A DNA stretch of 64,000 bases from contig CAVRGR010000006.1 in assembly GCA_963720775.1 (NCBI GenBank), positions 496,001 to 560,000 of the forward strand, written 5' to 3'. Position numbers and translations under genes: made by a program. Positions 34,893 through 43,646 of the stretch are shown here, one piece after another. Origin of the DNA: JAENVT01 sp963720775 (lineage in GTDB: Bacteria > Actinomycetota > Acidimicrobiia > Acidimicrobiales > Ilumatobacteraceae). The notes beneath the pieces are model-generated. The model was not told the origin of the DNA. It searched no databases and saw only the letters and a program-made list of their open reading frames with translations. The stretch's first letter is position 1. The number at the start of each line of letters is the position of its first letter.

Positions 34893-35699
34893 TCAGCGTC
34901 GCCAGCCGCTGAGGTGTGCCCGGGCGTAGCGCGCTCCGGCTGCGAAACCTGCTGCGCCAACCCCGACGGTGCCGAGCGCCTGCGTGGTGCGGCGGACGAC
35001 GGACTTGGTGCGTTTGCTGAACACGACGATCGGCCAGCCGTTGTGGTGGGCGACGCGCTCCAGCTTGGCGTCGGGATTCACGGCAACCGGGTGGCCGACC
35101 GCCTCGAGCATCGGGAGATCGCTGGCCGAATCGCTGTAGGCGTAGCACTGGCCGAGATCGAAGTTCTCCCACTTGGCCAGCTCGGTGATGGCCTCGACCT
35201 TGCCAGGCCCGTAGCAGAACGGTCCGGCCAGGTCGCCGGTGTAGATCCCGTCGACGATTGCGCTGACTGTTCCGATCCCGGCGGTCATGCCGAGGGCCTT
35301 GGCCAGCGGCTCGACCAGCTCGACCGGCGATGCGGAAACGATGTACGTGGCGCGTCCGGCATGTCGATGACGATCGACCAGTGCTTGCGCCTCGGGCCGC
35401 ACTTTGGCCAGCAACTTGGGCACGATGTCTGCATTCAGCGCGACCAGGTCGTCGACTCGCACACCCTTCACGGCGCCGAGGATGCGGTCGCGGACGCCGT
35501 TGGAAGTGTGGTCGCTAGCTCCACTGAACCGGAACGCGACGGCGCTGATGGCGTCCTTGCGGAACTGACGCGGCGGCACCAACCCTGCTCGCCACGCGGC
35601 GACGCCGAGCACGAAGGCACTCGAGCCGCTGATCAGCGTGCGGTCGAGATCGAAGAATGCTGCGCTGGGGCCGGCTCGGAAGTACGGAGTGTCAGCCAT
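34893..35699 (-). CDS. HAD-IB family phosphatase (SerB-like)
   Basis: The 268 residues show HAD motif I FFDLDRTLISGSS, motif II SASPVELVEPLA, and motif III/IV AYSDSASDLPMLEAVG. A hydrophobic C-terminal stretch (LGTVGVGAAGFAAGARYA) may associate with the membrane. It resembles actinobacterial HAD-IB hydrolases related to phosphoserine phosphatase, but the substrate is unknown. The start overlaps the end of rsmI by 8 nt. A 133-nt gap without recognisable features separates it from metG. Confidence 0.88.
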   Translation of the reverse strand: MADTPYFRAGPSAAFFDLDRTLISGSSAFVLGVAAWRAGLVPPRQFRKDAISAVAFRFSGASDHTSNGVRDRILGAVKGVRVDDLVALNADIVPKLLAKVRPEAQALVDRHRHAGRATYIVSASPVELVEPLAKALGMTAGIGTVSAIVDGIYTGDLAGPFCYGPGKVEAITELAKWENFDLGQCYAYSDSASDLPMLEAVGHPVAVNPDAKLERVAHHNGWPIVVFSKRTKSVVRRTTQALGTVGVGAAGFAAGARYARAHLSGWRR

Positions 35700-36528
35700 C
35701 GCGCTGCACCGCCAGGGCCAGGTCGTAGACGCGTCGCTTGGGCACTTCGAGCTGGTCGACGACTACCTCCACGGCGTCCTTGCGGGTGTGGCCGGGTAGG
35801 GCAGCGTTGAGCGCCGAGCGGATCTCGTCGTCACTGACTTCGCCACGCGGCGGTGCGCCGTGGAGCACGATCACGTACTCGCCACGCGGCTCCTTCGACG
35901 CGATGTGAGCGACCGCGTCGCCGAGCGAGCCGCGCCACACCGACTCGTAGATCTTGGTCAGTTCGCGAGCGATGGCGACTGGGCGTTGCGCTCCGCACGC
36001 CGCGGCGAGGTCGGCGACGGTGCGCTCGACCCGGTGCGGCGCTTCGTAGATCACGGTCGTTCGTGGCTCCGCAGCGATGACCGAGATCCGGGCGGCGCGC
36101 TCACGGCCGGATCTGGGGATGAAGCCTTCGAAGACGAAGCGCGTGGTGTCGAACCCGCTCACGACGAGGGCCATGACGAACGCGGCCGGCCCCGGAACAG
36201 CGGAGACGTCGTGACCGGCATCGAGCACCTTGCGCACGAGGCGTGATCCCGGGTCGGAGATCCCCGGTGTGCCGGCGTCGGTGATCAGTGTGACCGTCTC
36301 ACCGGTGTCGAGCAACGCGAGAACCTCGCGAGCACGGTCCATCTCCGTGTGCTCGTTGCACACGGCGAGTCGCACTCCACTGATGCCGGCATGGGCGAGG
36401 AGCTTCCCGGAGTGGCGCGTGTCTTCGCAAAGGATCAGCGAGGACTGCTGCAGGGTCTCCACGGCGCGGGGCGACAGATCGCCGAGATTGCCAATCGGCG
36501 TAGCCACCAGGATCAACGTTCCCGTCAT
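35692..36528 (-). CDS. rsmI: 16S rRNA (cytidine-1402-2'-O)-methyltransferase
   Basis: The 278 residues carry the tetrapyrrole-methylase-fold signatures of RsmI: LILVATPIGNLGDLSPRA at the start, LCEDTRHSGKLLAH, ITDAGTPGISDPGSRLV, VPGPAAFVMALVVSG, and VIYEAPHRVERTV. It methylates the ribose of C1402 in 16S rRNA. ATG at 36528 overlaps the upstream DUF192 TGA (ATGA). Confidence 0.96.
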   Translation of the reverse strand: MTGTLILVATPIGNLGDLSPRAVETLQQSSLILCEDTRHSGKLLAHAGISGVRLAVCNEHTEMDRAREVLALLDTGETVTLITDAGTPGISDPGSRLVRKVLDAGHDVSAVPGPAAFVMALVVSGFDTTRFVFEGFIPRSGRERAARISVIAAEPRTTVIYEAPHRVERTVADLAAACGAQRPVAIARELTKIYESVWRGSLGDAVAHIASKEPRGEYVIVLHGAPPRGEVSDDEIRSALNAALPGHTRKDAVEVVVDQLEVPKRRVYDLALAVQRDG

Positions 36529-36854
36529 TCGCGCAGCTCCACCACATCGCCCACGCGAAGGCCCCATCGCCCGAACGCTCCCTCTTGTGCTTCGACCACG
36601 GTCCTCGCCCGCCACACCGGCGCACCGACACGGTGGCGGCGCATGTGGACCGTCTTGACGACGATGCCGTTCTCGTCGAGATAAGCGACGTCGAGGGCGA
36701 AGCGCATACCAAGAGTGTGCACCCAGCGGCACCTCGGCAACACCAGCGCTCCTTCGATGTGGTCGCGGCCGAGCAAGCCGCGACGTCTCGTTCGTCGATT
36801 CGTCGCCGACTCGCAGGAGGCCAGCACTCGTCCTTCGGTGACCAACCACGCCAT
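36525..36854 (-). CDS. DUF192 protein
   Basis: The 109-residue protein has the DUF192 pattern: RRRGLLGRDHIEGALVLP, VHTLGMRFALDVAYLDENGIVV, and VVEAQEGAFGRWGLRVGD. The family is a small beta-barrel, often exported, of unknown function; this copy has no signal peptide, so it is probably cytoplasmic. It is first of the DUF192-rsmI-HAD operon and divergent from trmB. Confidence 0.85.
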   Translation of the reverse strand: MAWLVTEGRVLASCESATNRRTRRRGLLGRDHIEGALVLPRCRWVHTLGMRFALDVAYLDENGIVVKTVHMRRHRVGAPVWRARTVVEAQEGAFGRWGLRVGDVVELRE

Positions 36855-36897
36855 GTCTTCAGCCTTGCACGTTTGCGGGGGTTACCATCATCGTCCC

Positions 36898-37623
36898 GTG
36901 TCGATACCACCGAGCCTCGCGCACCCTCCGCAACGGTCGTTCAAGCCGCGTCGCCGCAGCCTGTCGCCTTCGCGCACGGTGGCGTACGAACAGGCCATGG
37001 CGACGTGGGGACTTGCGGTCGAAGGGCCCGAACTCCGTCTCGACGAACTGTTCGGACCCGCGTCGTCGGCCACCGGCGATGGTGTGTTGCTCGACATCGG
37101 TTTCGGCTCCGGTGAGGCCTTGATCGACGTGGCCGAACAGCGCCCGTGTGAGCGCGTCGTGGGTATCGACGTCCACACTCCGGGCATCGCTGCGGTGCTC
37201 GAAGCAGTGCGCAGCCGGGGCCTTCGCAACGTTCGCGTCGTGGAGGGCGACGTCGTCGATTTCGCGGCGCGCATCCCCCGAAAGTCGCTGTCGGGCATCC
37301 GCGTGTTCTTCCCGGATCCGTGGCCCAAACGCCGCCAGCGCGGCCGACGGCTGATCCGACCCGATGTCATGGATCTCCTCGTCCCGCTGCTCCGCGCCGG
37401 CGGCACCCTGCACCTGGCAACCGATGTCGACGACTACGCCGCGCAGATGCGCGTGGTTTGCGCGACCGTGCCCGCACTGGCGGGGGGCGCGATCGCCCGT
37501 CCGGCGTGGCGACCCGTCACCAGGTACGAGCAGCGGGCGATCGACGAAGGTCGCCATCCGGTCGATCTGTTCTACATCTCGTCGGACAGCTCGCCCAGCG
37601 CGTCGTCGAGCGCCGACAGGTAG
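36898..37623 (+). CDS. trmB: tRNA (guanine-N7-)-methyltransferase
   Basis: The 241 residues contain SAM motif I LLDIGFGSGEALIDVAE, VVGIDVHTPGIAAVL, the TrmB signature FFPDPWPKRRQRGRRLI, and LHLATDVDDYAAQM. It methylates G46 in the tRNA variable loop. GTG at 36898 starts just before the Arg-rich RTV...YEQAM region. Its 3' end overlaps the convergent aminotransferase gene by 52 nt, an unusually long tail-to-tail overlap. Confidence 0.93.
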   Translation: MSIPPSLAHPPQRSFKPRRRSLSPSRTVAYEQAMATWGLAVEGPELRLDELFGPASSATGDGVLLDIGFGSGEALIDVAEQRPCERVVGIDVHTPGIAAVLEAVRSRGLRNVRVVEGDVVDFAARIPRKSLSGIRVFFPDPWPKRRQRGRRLIRPDVMDLLVPLLRAGGTLHLATDVDDYAAQMRVVCATVPALAGGAIARPAWRPVTRYEQRAIDEGRHPVDLFYISSDSSPSASSSADR

Positions 37624-38864
37624 AGGTCGAGGTCGCCGTCCGTCACCGCCAGGCCGAGGTTGAGGCTACCCCGCGGCGCTGTGTACACGCCGCGCTGCAA
37701 GAGCGACAGGAACAGGGCTTCTTGAAGGACCGGATCGCGTTCCAGGAGATCGGCACCGTTCAACGGTCGACGCTCGAGTGCGTGCACCGCGTTCATCGAG
37801 CCGAACCCGGTGATGTTGAGAGGCAGCTTGTGCTGGTGCAGCACGTCGTCGATCCGGGCGCGTAGCTCCTCGCCACGAGCGGTGAGGCCCACGGCCGTGT
37901 CGGACGTGAACAGCTCGCCGAGCACCACGCAACCGGCCGACATCGTGGCGACGTTGTTGTTGAAGGTGCCCGCATGCGGGATCGAGTCGGGCTTGGTCGC
38001 GTCGAAACGATCGAGCAAGTCGGCGCGGCCGGCGAAGGCGCCGAACGAGAACCCGCCGGCGAAGTACTTGCCGAACGTAGCGATGTCGGGGCGCACCCCA
38101 AGGAGGTCGGCGAGACCACGCGGGCCGTGCCGAGAGGTCATCACCTCGTCGGTGATGAAGATCGCGCCGGAACGCTGAGTTGCGTTGGCAAGACCGCCGA
38201 GGAAGCGCGGCTCGGCGGGTACGCAGCCTGACCCGAGCATCGGCTCGACGATCACCGCTGCGAGGTCCGACTGATAGTCGTCGATCAACTGCTCGCACGT
38301 CTCCAAATCGTTGTACGGAGCGACGATGGTGGGGAAGGGGGCGTTCCATGGGGCGTTGCCGTGCGAGTAGTAGAAGACCCCTCCGTGATATCCGCCGTGC
38401 ATCACCATGATCGTCGAACGGCCGGTGACGATCCTCGAGAGCGTGATCGCGAACAGGTTGGCTTCCGTGCCGGAGTTGGTGAACCGCACACGCTGATGCC
38501 CGAAGCGACTGCAGACGAGTTCGGCGAAGCGGATCTCGGCGGGGTGGACGCCACCGACGCTGGTATTGGTGGCCAGCGCTTCGGCAACAGCGGCATGCAC
38601 GCGCTTTTCCGAGTGGCCGAGAAGACCGGCGGTGTAGTCGCCGACCAGATCGACGTAGCGATGGCCGTCGGCGTCGGTCAAGGTTGCTTCGTGACCCTCG
38701 ACGAAGGTCAGCGGAAACGGCGCATGGTGCAGGATCGTCCGCGTGCTTCCGCCGGGGAGCACTGCTCGAGCGCGTTCGTGTTGTCCACGCGACACCGGGT
38801 TGCGGTCGGCGGTGTCGCGACGGAGCCGGTGCACCACGGCCACGAGAGCACTCTCGGTGGTCAT
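37572..38864 (-). CDS. Class III aminotransferase (glutamate-1-semialdehyde aminomutase-like)
   Basis: The 430 residues have the class III PLP fold: LPGGSTRTILHHAPFPLTF, FTNSGTEANLFAITLSR, the PLP Asp in FITDEVMTSRHG, and the Schiff-base lysine in TFGKYFAGGFSFGAFAG, then HAGTFNNNVATMSAG. It resembles bacterial HemL-like aminotransferases of unknown specificity. It is divergent from a second class III aminotransferase across a region with repeated inverted motifs, so both are probably co-regulated. Three such enzymes occur in the window. A substrate cannot be assigned. Confidence 0.88.
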   Translation of the reverse strand: MTTESALVAVVHRLRRDTADRNPVSRGQHERARAVLPGGSTRTILHHAPFPLTFVEGHEATLTDADGHRYVDLVGDYTAGLLGHSEKRVHAAVAEALATNTSVGGVHPAEIRFAELVCSRFGHQRVRFTNSGTEANLFAITLSRIVTGRSTIMVMHGGYHGGVFYYSHGNAPWNAPFPTIVAPYNDLETCEQLIDDYQSDLAAVIVEPMLGSGCVPAEPRFLGGLANATQRSGAIFITDEVMTSRHGPRGLADLLGVRPDIATFGKYFAGGFSFGAFAGRADLLDRFDATKPDSIPHAGTFNNNVATMSAGCVVLGELFTSDTAVGLTARGEELRARIDDVLHQHKLPLNITGFGSMNAVHALERRPLNGADLLERDPVLQEALFLSLLQRGVYTAPRGSLNLGLAVTDGDLDLYLSALDDALGELSDEM

Positions 38865-38920
38865 TGACCAGAGTATGTCGCGGGGCTCGCCGCCGATGAA
38901 AGCTGGGCGGCTTCTTCCGG

Positions 38921-38950
38921 TTCTCGACCCTCTGGTCCATCGAGTAGACT
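38921..38950 (+). promoter_or_regulatory. Putative promoter of the plus-strand aminotransferase
   Basis: TAGACT at 38945-38950 fits the actinobacterial TANNNT -10 form. TTCTCG at 38921-38926 is a weak -35 with an 18-nt spacer. Transcription would start near 38957, directly within the inverted-repeat cluster at 38955-39004, the geometry expected for a repressed promoter. Confidence 0.4.
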
Positions 38951-38954
38951 CACC

Positions 38955-39004
38955 AGTCAGTATTACTGACTCGTGAGTCAGTGCCGACGACTGACTCCGG
39001 TCAG
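38955..39004. promoter_or_regulatory. Operator-like array of CTGAC/GTCAG inverted repeats
   Basis: Three overlapping or adjacent palindromes lie in 50 bases. Positions 38955-38971 read AGTCAGTA-T-TACTGACT. Positions 38965-38982 read ACTGACTC-GT-GAGTCAGT. Positions 38991-39004 read CTGAC-TCCG-GTCAG. Five CTGAC/GTCAG half-sites start at 38956, 38966, 38977, 38991 and 39000, mostly one helical turn apart. This looks like a binding site for a dimeric repressor that can occupy several registers. It lies between the divergent aminotransferase genes and just downstream of a likely -10. The regulator is not identified; the MmyB-like protein at 46567-47400 is one candidate. Confidence 0.7.
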
Positions 39005-39025
39005 CACCAAAAGGGAGACGCCGCA

Positions 39026-40435
39026 GTGGCCGTCATCGAAACCAAGCCAATCACCATCGATTCGTTGATCGAAGAAGAGGAACGCCGCTTCCTGGAACGA
39101 ATTCCGCAATCGCTGGCGCGCGCCGAGGAGGCATCGGAGGTGCTGGCAGGCGGGGCCACCTCGAACTGGATGATCTCGCGCCCTGCGGCTGTTTGGGTCA
39201 GCCACGGTCACGGCTCGAAGGTGTGGGACGTCGACGGCACCGAGTACGTCGACCTGCACGGTGGGTACGGCGTGATGGTTGCCGGCCATGCCAACCCCGC
39301 GGTCGTCGAGGCCGTGCAGCGCCGGGTCACACAAGGCACGCACTTCGCCCAACCCACCGACGACTCGATCGTCGTGGCCCGCGAGTTGTCGCATCGCTTC
39401 AACCAGCCGCTGTGGAGGTTCAACAACTCCGGCACCGAGGCAACCATGGATGCCATTCACCTCATGCGGGCGATTTCCGGTCGCGGCCTGATCATCAAGA
39501 TCGAGGGGTCGTACCACGGCCACCACGATTCCGTGATGGTCTCGCAGTGGCGCAACCTCGACCTGCTCGGCCCGGCCAACGACCCTCATCGCGTTCCCTC
39601 AGCGGGCATTCCGCAGGCGATGGCCGATCTCGTGCGTCTCGTGCCCTTCAACGATCTCGCCGCTCTCGAGCGGGTGCTGCAGACCAACCAGGGATCGATC
39701 GCCGGGATGATCATGGAGCCGATGATGATGAATGCCGGCATCATCCCTCCCCAGGCCGGCTATCTGGAGGGTGTCCGGGAGCTCACCCGCAAACACGGCG
39801 TGCTGCTCGCCTTCGACGAGGTCAAGACGGGCCTCGCTGTCCACCCCGGAGGCGTCACGGGCTTGTCGGGAGTCACGCCCGACATCGTCTGTCTCGCCAA
39901 AGTGCTCGGCGGAGGCTTGCCATGCGGTGCGATCGGTGGCTCGAAGGACGTCATGTCGGCCATCAGCGACGGCAGGTACGACCAGGTCGGTACGTTCAAC
40001 GGCAATCCGCTCACGATGGCGGCGGCCCGCGCCATGCTCACCGAGGTGCTCACCGACGACGCCTACCGCAAGGCCGGCAACCTGTCGCAGACGATGTTCG
40101 ATCGATCGATGGACTCGCTACGACGACACGGCGTACCCGCGTACGGATACGCGATGGGCTTCAAGGGATCGTTGGTCTTCAACGAAACCCCGGCGCGCAA
40201 CTGCCGCGACTTCCTGGCGATGGACACCGGGCTCAGTCATCTCCACTTCCTCGTGCAGCACAACGGTGGCGTCTTCATGGCCCCGTGGGGCAAGAGCGAG
40301 CAGTGGACGATCTCGCCGGCGCACACATACTCCGATGTCGACCGGTTCTGCGGCAACGTCGAGCGGTTTGCCTCGATGGTCAGTTCGAGCGTCGACGGCC
40401 GCTCGCACGAGTACGCCGCCGGCGGGTACTGCTGA
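39026..40435 (+). CDS. Class III aminotransferase (glutamate-1-semialdehyde aminomutase-like)
   Basis: The 469 residues form another class III PLP enzyme: GGATSNWMISRPAAVWVSHG, RFNNSGTEATMDAIHLMRA, the PLP Asp in LAFDEVKTGL, the Schiff-base lysine in CLAKVLGGGLPCGAIGG, and VGTFNGNPLTMAAARAML. GTG at 39026 has AAGGGAGA about 8 nt upstream. It is followed 11 nt later by the Rieske oxygenase and then a polyamine-type transporter, suggesting a role in amine or amino acid turnover. Real HemL is unlikely because no haem genes are near. The residues after 455 (SHEYAAGGYC) form a short unusual tail. Confidence 0.9.
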   Translation: MAVIETKPITIDSLIEEEERRFLERIPQSLARAEEASEVLAGGATSNWMISRPAAVWVSHGHGSKVWDVDGTEYVDLHGGYGVMVAGHANPAVVEAVQRRVTQGTHFAQPTDDSIVVARELSHRFNQPLWRFNNSGTEATMDAIHLMRAISGRGLIIKIEGSYHGHHDSVMVSQWRNLDLLGPANDPHRVPSAGIPQAMADLVRLVPFNDLAALERVLQTNQGSIAGMIMEPMMMNAGIIPPQAGYLEGVRELTRKHGVLLAFDEVKTGLAVHPGGVTGLSGVTPDIVCLAKVLGGGLPCGAIGGSKDVMSAISDGRYDQVGTFNGNPLTMAAARAMLTEVLTDDAYRKAGNLSQTMFDRSMDSLRRHGVPAYGYAMGFKGSLVFNETPARNCRDFLAMDTGLSHLHFLVQHNGGVFMAPWGKSEQWTISPAHTYSDVDRFCGNVERFASMVSSSVDGRSHEYAAGGYC

Positions 40436-40446
40436 GCAGCACTGCA

Positions 40447-41535
40447 ATGGCCCCCAGTCAACTCATTCCGACGCTCAGCGGACGCGAGTACAGCTCCGAC
40501 GACGTGTTCGCCCGCGAATGCGAGCTCATCTTCCATCGATCGTGGTTCTACGTGTGCCGCCACGAACGACTGTCGGCCGGTGACCGGTTCGTTGCCGACG
40601 TGGGCGGTGAGAGCGTCCTGATCGTCAAAGACCGTGACGAACGCGTCCATGCACACGCCAACGTCTGCCGTCATCGCGGCGCGCGGTTGTGCGAGGAGAG
40701 CGGTCCCGGTTCCAAGGCCGGCATCACCTGCCCGTACCACGCCTGGACGTACTCGCTCGACGGTCGTCTCGTCGGCACGCCACACCTGGCCGCCGACGAG
40801 ATCGACCGCGCCTCGTTGTCGTTGTGGAGCATTGCCTGCGAGGTCTGGGAAGGCTTCGTGTTCGTCAACCTGTCGCCCGATCCGATCCCGCTGCTCGACT
40901 GGTTCGCGTCCGGGATGGATTCGGCGCGGCGATTCGACCATCTTCATCTCGGCGAGCTCGGTGCAGCCGTCACCACAACGACCGACGTGCAGGCCAACTG
41001 GAAGATCCTTCTCGAGAACTACCAGGAGTGTCTGCACTGCTCGTGGGTGCACCCCGAACTGGTCGATCTGGTACCGCTCTACAAGACAGGTTCGGTGGTC
41101 GACCCCACCCGCATCGATGGTGGAGTGACCATCCGCGGCAACAGCTTCAGTCTCACCGGTGCGGCCAATCTGCCTCTGCTGCCGCACATGCCCGTCGAAG
41201 AGACCGAGTCGTACTACGGCGCGACCGTGTTTCCCAACCTGTTGATCGACGTCACCGGCACCTGCGTGATCGTCTCGTCGCTGTTTCCGAAGAGCGCCGG
41301 TGAGACCACGGTGGTGATGGAGTACCTGTTCGCACCCGACACGATCGCTGCTGCGGATTTCGATCCGTCGGCGATCGTCGAGTTCAGCGAGTTGGTCGGC
41401 AAGCAGGACTACGACGTATCGGAACGCGTCCAGCGAGGTGTCTCGTCGCGGTACTTCGATCACGGCGTGCTGGCCCCGCAAGACCACCTGATCGTCGATT
41501 TCCTCGCCACGTACCGCTCACAGATGACCGACTAA
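40447..41535 (+). CDS. Rieske non-heme iron oxygenase, large subunit
   Basis: The 362 residues contain a Rieske [2Fe-2S] centre (NVCRHRGARLC and ITCPYHAWTYSLDGRL: Cys-x-His then Cys-x2-His) and a mononuclear iron site (NYQECLHCSWVHPELVD, with the two His, and a later acidic ligand). It has the size and motif style of the group that includes aromatic-ring and quaternary-amine (GbcA/CntA-like) oxygenases. The amine-linked neighbours make an N-demethylase or amine monooxygenase role possible, but this is inference. No reductase gene is adjacent. ATG at 40447 lies 11 nt after the aminotransferase. Confidence 0.9.
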   Translation: MAPSQLIPTLSGREYSSDDVFARECELIFHRSWFYVCRHERLSAGDRFVADVGGESVLIVKDRDERVHAHANVCRHRGARLCEESGPGSKAGITCPYHAWTYSLDGRLVGTPHLAADEIDRASLSLWSIACEVWEGFVFVNLSPDPIPLLDWFASGMDSARRFDHLHLGELGAAVTTTTDVQANWKILLENYQECLHCSWVHPELVDLVPLYKTGSVVDPTRIDGGVTIRGNSFSLTGAANLPLLPHMPVEETESYYGATVFPNLLIDVTGTCVIVSSLFPKSAGETTVVMEYLFAPDTIAAADFDPSAIVEFSELVGKQDYDVSERVQRGVSSRYFDHGVLAPQDHLIVDFLATYRSQMTD

Positions 41536-41567
41536 CGTCGCCAACGTTCGCACCCCGGGGAGAACCA

Positions 41568-42725
41568 ATGGACACACGTTTCACACGCCGACAGGTATTC
41601 GGCGGGTCCGCCCGTATCGGGTTGGCCCTCGCCTGCGGTGTTCCGCTGCTGCAAGCGTGCGGCAGCTCGGGCAGTGGTTCGAAGACGGTCACCACAGCGA
41701 TCAAGGACGGTCTCAAGCCTGAGGACGGTCCGCTGCGCATCCTCAACTACGACTCGTACGTCAGCCCCGACATCGTGTCGGCATTCGAAGCCCAGTACGG
41801 CGTCAAGGTCGAGATCACCACGTTCACCACCGACGACGAGGCCATCACCAAGTTGGCCTCAGGTGCGGTCGACGTCGACCTGCACCACAGCGCGGCCACC
41901 TCGACGTTGTACAAGTTGGTCGATTCCGGGCTCATCCAACCCCTCAACAAGACCTACCTCACCAACATCGGCAACGTGTCAGCGTCACTGCGAGATCCGT
42001 ACTACGACAAAGGCGCGGTGTACACCGTTCCCTACACAGTCTTCGGCACAGGCATCGGCTTCCGCGCCGACAAGGTCGACGCGGCCACCGTGTCGTGGGA
42101 CACGTTGTGGGACCCGCAGTACAAGGGCGTCACGTCCATCCTCGACGACTACCGCGAGGGGTTGTCGATGGCGATGATGCGCAAGGGGTTGACCGACGTC
42201 AACACAGCCGATCCTGCCGTGATCAAGCAGGCCGGCGACGACCTCGGCGAGCTCACCAACCTGATGAACATCAAGGTGGAGATCGAGGGGTATCACACCA
42301 TCCCTGAAGGCGCCACCACGGTCGCCCACACCTGGAGCGGCGACATGCTGACCGGTGTCGGCTACCTTCCCGAGGGCACCGGTGTTGAGGTACTCGGGTA
42401 CTGGCAGCCCGCTCCAGCCGTCGTCAACAACGACACGATGTGCGTGCTCACCAAGGCCAAGAGTCCCGTGCTGGCGCACCTCTACATGAACTACCTGCTC
42501 GACAGGACCAATGCTCAGAACAACTTCTCGTTCGTCGGTTACCAGCCGGCCATCGAAGGGCTCGGCGCTCAGGAGCTGATCGACGCCGGGCTCGTTCCCG
42601 AGAACCTGCGCACGTGCGTGCTGACGAACGACCAGATCACCAAGGGGTATCGCTTTCTGCAACTGAGCGTCGACGTCGATGCGCTGTGGAACGATGCCTG
42701 GTCGAAGTTCCGCGCCGGGGGCTGA
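41568..42725 (+). CDS. Polyamine-type ABC transporter substrate-binding lipoprotein (PotD-like)
   Basis: The 385 residues begin with a Tat-like signal (FTRRQVFGGSARIGLALAC) and lipobox LLQAC, so it is likely a lipoprotein exported folded. The mature part has the PotD/PotF style: GPLRILNYDSYVSPDIVSAF, YGVKVEITTFTTDDEAITKL, and TVPYTVFGTGIGFRADKV. The ATG at 41568 has GGGGAGA upstream. It is followed at once by two permease genes. The ligand may be a polyamine or another amine; residues for ligand choice cannot be judged by eye. Confidence 0.92.
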   Translation: MDTRFTRRQVFGGSARIGLALACGVPLLQACGSSGSGSKTVTTAIKDGLKPEDGPLRILNYDSYVSPDIVSAFEAQYGVKVEITTFTTDDEAITKLASGAVDVDLHHSAATSTLYKLVDSGLIQPLNKTYLTNIGNVSASLRDPYYDKGAVYTVPYTVFGTGIGFRADKVDAATVSWDTLWDPQYKGVTSILDDYREGLSMAMMRKGLTDVNTADPAVIKQAGDDLGELTNLMNIKVEIEGYHTIPEGATTVAHTWSGDMLTGVGYLPEGTGVEVLGYWQPAPAVVNNDTMCVLTKAKSPVLAHLYMNYLLDRTNAQNNFSFVGYQPAIEGLGAQELIDAGLVPENLRTCVLTNDQITKGYRFLQLSVDVDALWNDAWSKFRAGG

Positions 42726-42728
42726 CGA

Positions 42729-43646
42729 GTGGCCAACGCCGCAGGCGCCGCGCCCGGGGGCCACCGCAACGGGTTTTGGGGGTTCCTCAGCCTTCCCGGG
42801 GTTGCCTGGTTGCTCGCCCTCTTCGTGGTGCCCTTCTACGCGATCGCAGCCGTTGCCTTCGGACGACTCGACCCGATCCTGCGCACCAGCGACCCCGTGT
42901 GGAGCCCATGGAAATGGAAGTTCTCGGCGATGGCCAAGGTGCTCGACCGCATCTTCGGGGGCGACCTCGGCGCAGTGGTGGTGCGAACGCTCTCCTACGT
43001 CGGTGTGTCGCTGGCCTTGTGCTGCCTGGTCGGTTATCCCGTCGCCTACTACGTCGCTCGCCACGCCAGCCGGTGGCGCGGGTTGCTGCTGGCCGCACTC
43101 GTCCTGCCGTTCTGGATCAGCTACCTCATGCGCATGCTCGCCTGGGTCAACCTGCTCCAGGTCGACGGCTACTTCAACCGAATGCTCGGTTGGCTGCACC
43201 TCGGCGGTTCCCGCAACTGGCTCGACGGTGACTGGCCGACGGTCGTCATGGGCCTTGTCTACGGCTACGTCCCGTTCTTCATCCTGCCCTTGTACGCCGC
43301 ACTCGAACGTCTCGACAAACGGCTGATCGAAGCAGGTCGCGATCTCGGCGCATCGCCGGCGCGGGTGTTCCGACGGATCACACTTCCGTTGTCGGTCCCT
43401 GGGTTGATGGCGGCATCGGTCATCACCGTGCTGCCGATGTTCGGCGACTACTACACCAACACGTTCCTCTCCAGCGGGTCACCACGCACCGAGATGATCG
43501 GCAACCAGATCGAGCGCGACCTGCGCGGCACGAGCCAACCGCAAACCGGCGCGTCGCTGGTGCTGGTTCTGTCGGCCATGCTGCTGGTGCTGATGACGTA
43601 CTACCTCGTCGTCACCGTGCGCGCCCAGCGGTCGGTCGCCACATGA
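42729..43646 (+). CDS. Polyamine-type ABC transporter permease (PotB-like)
   Basis: The 305 residues have about six membrane segments and the EAA loop in EAGRDLGASPARVFRRITLPLSVPG. The N-terminal FLSLPGVAWLLALFVVPFYAIAA is the usual first helix of PotB/HisM-type permeases. The GTG start is 3 nt after the binding-protein gene, and the end overlaps the next permease (ATGA). With the second permease it forms the channel driven by the ATPase at 44522-45601. Confidence 0.93.
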   Translation: MANAAGAAPGGHRNGFWGFLSLPGVAWLLALFVVPFYAIAAVAFGRLDPILRTSDPVWSPWKWKFSAMAKVLDRIFGGDLGAVVVRTLSYVGVSLALCCLVGYPVAYYVARHASRWRGLLLAALVLPFWISYLMRMLAWVNLLQVDGYFNRMLGWLHLGGSRNWLDGDWPTVVMGLVYGYVPFFILPLYAALERLDKRLIEAGRDLGASPARVFRRITLPLSVPGLMAASVITVLPMFGDYYTNTFLSSGSPRTEMIGNQIERDLRGTSQPQTGASLVLVLSAMLLVLMTYYLVVTVRAQRSVAT

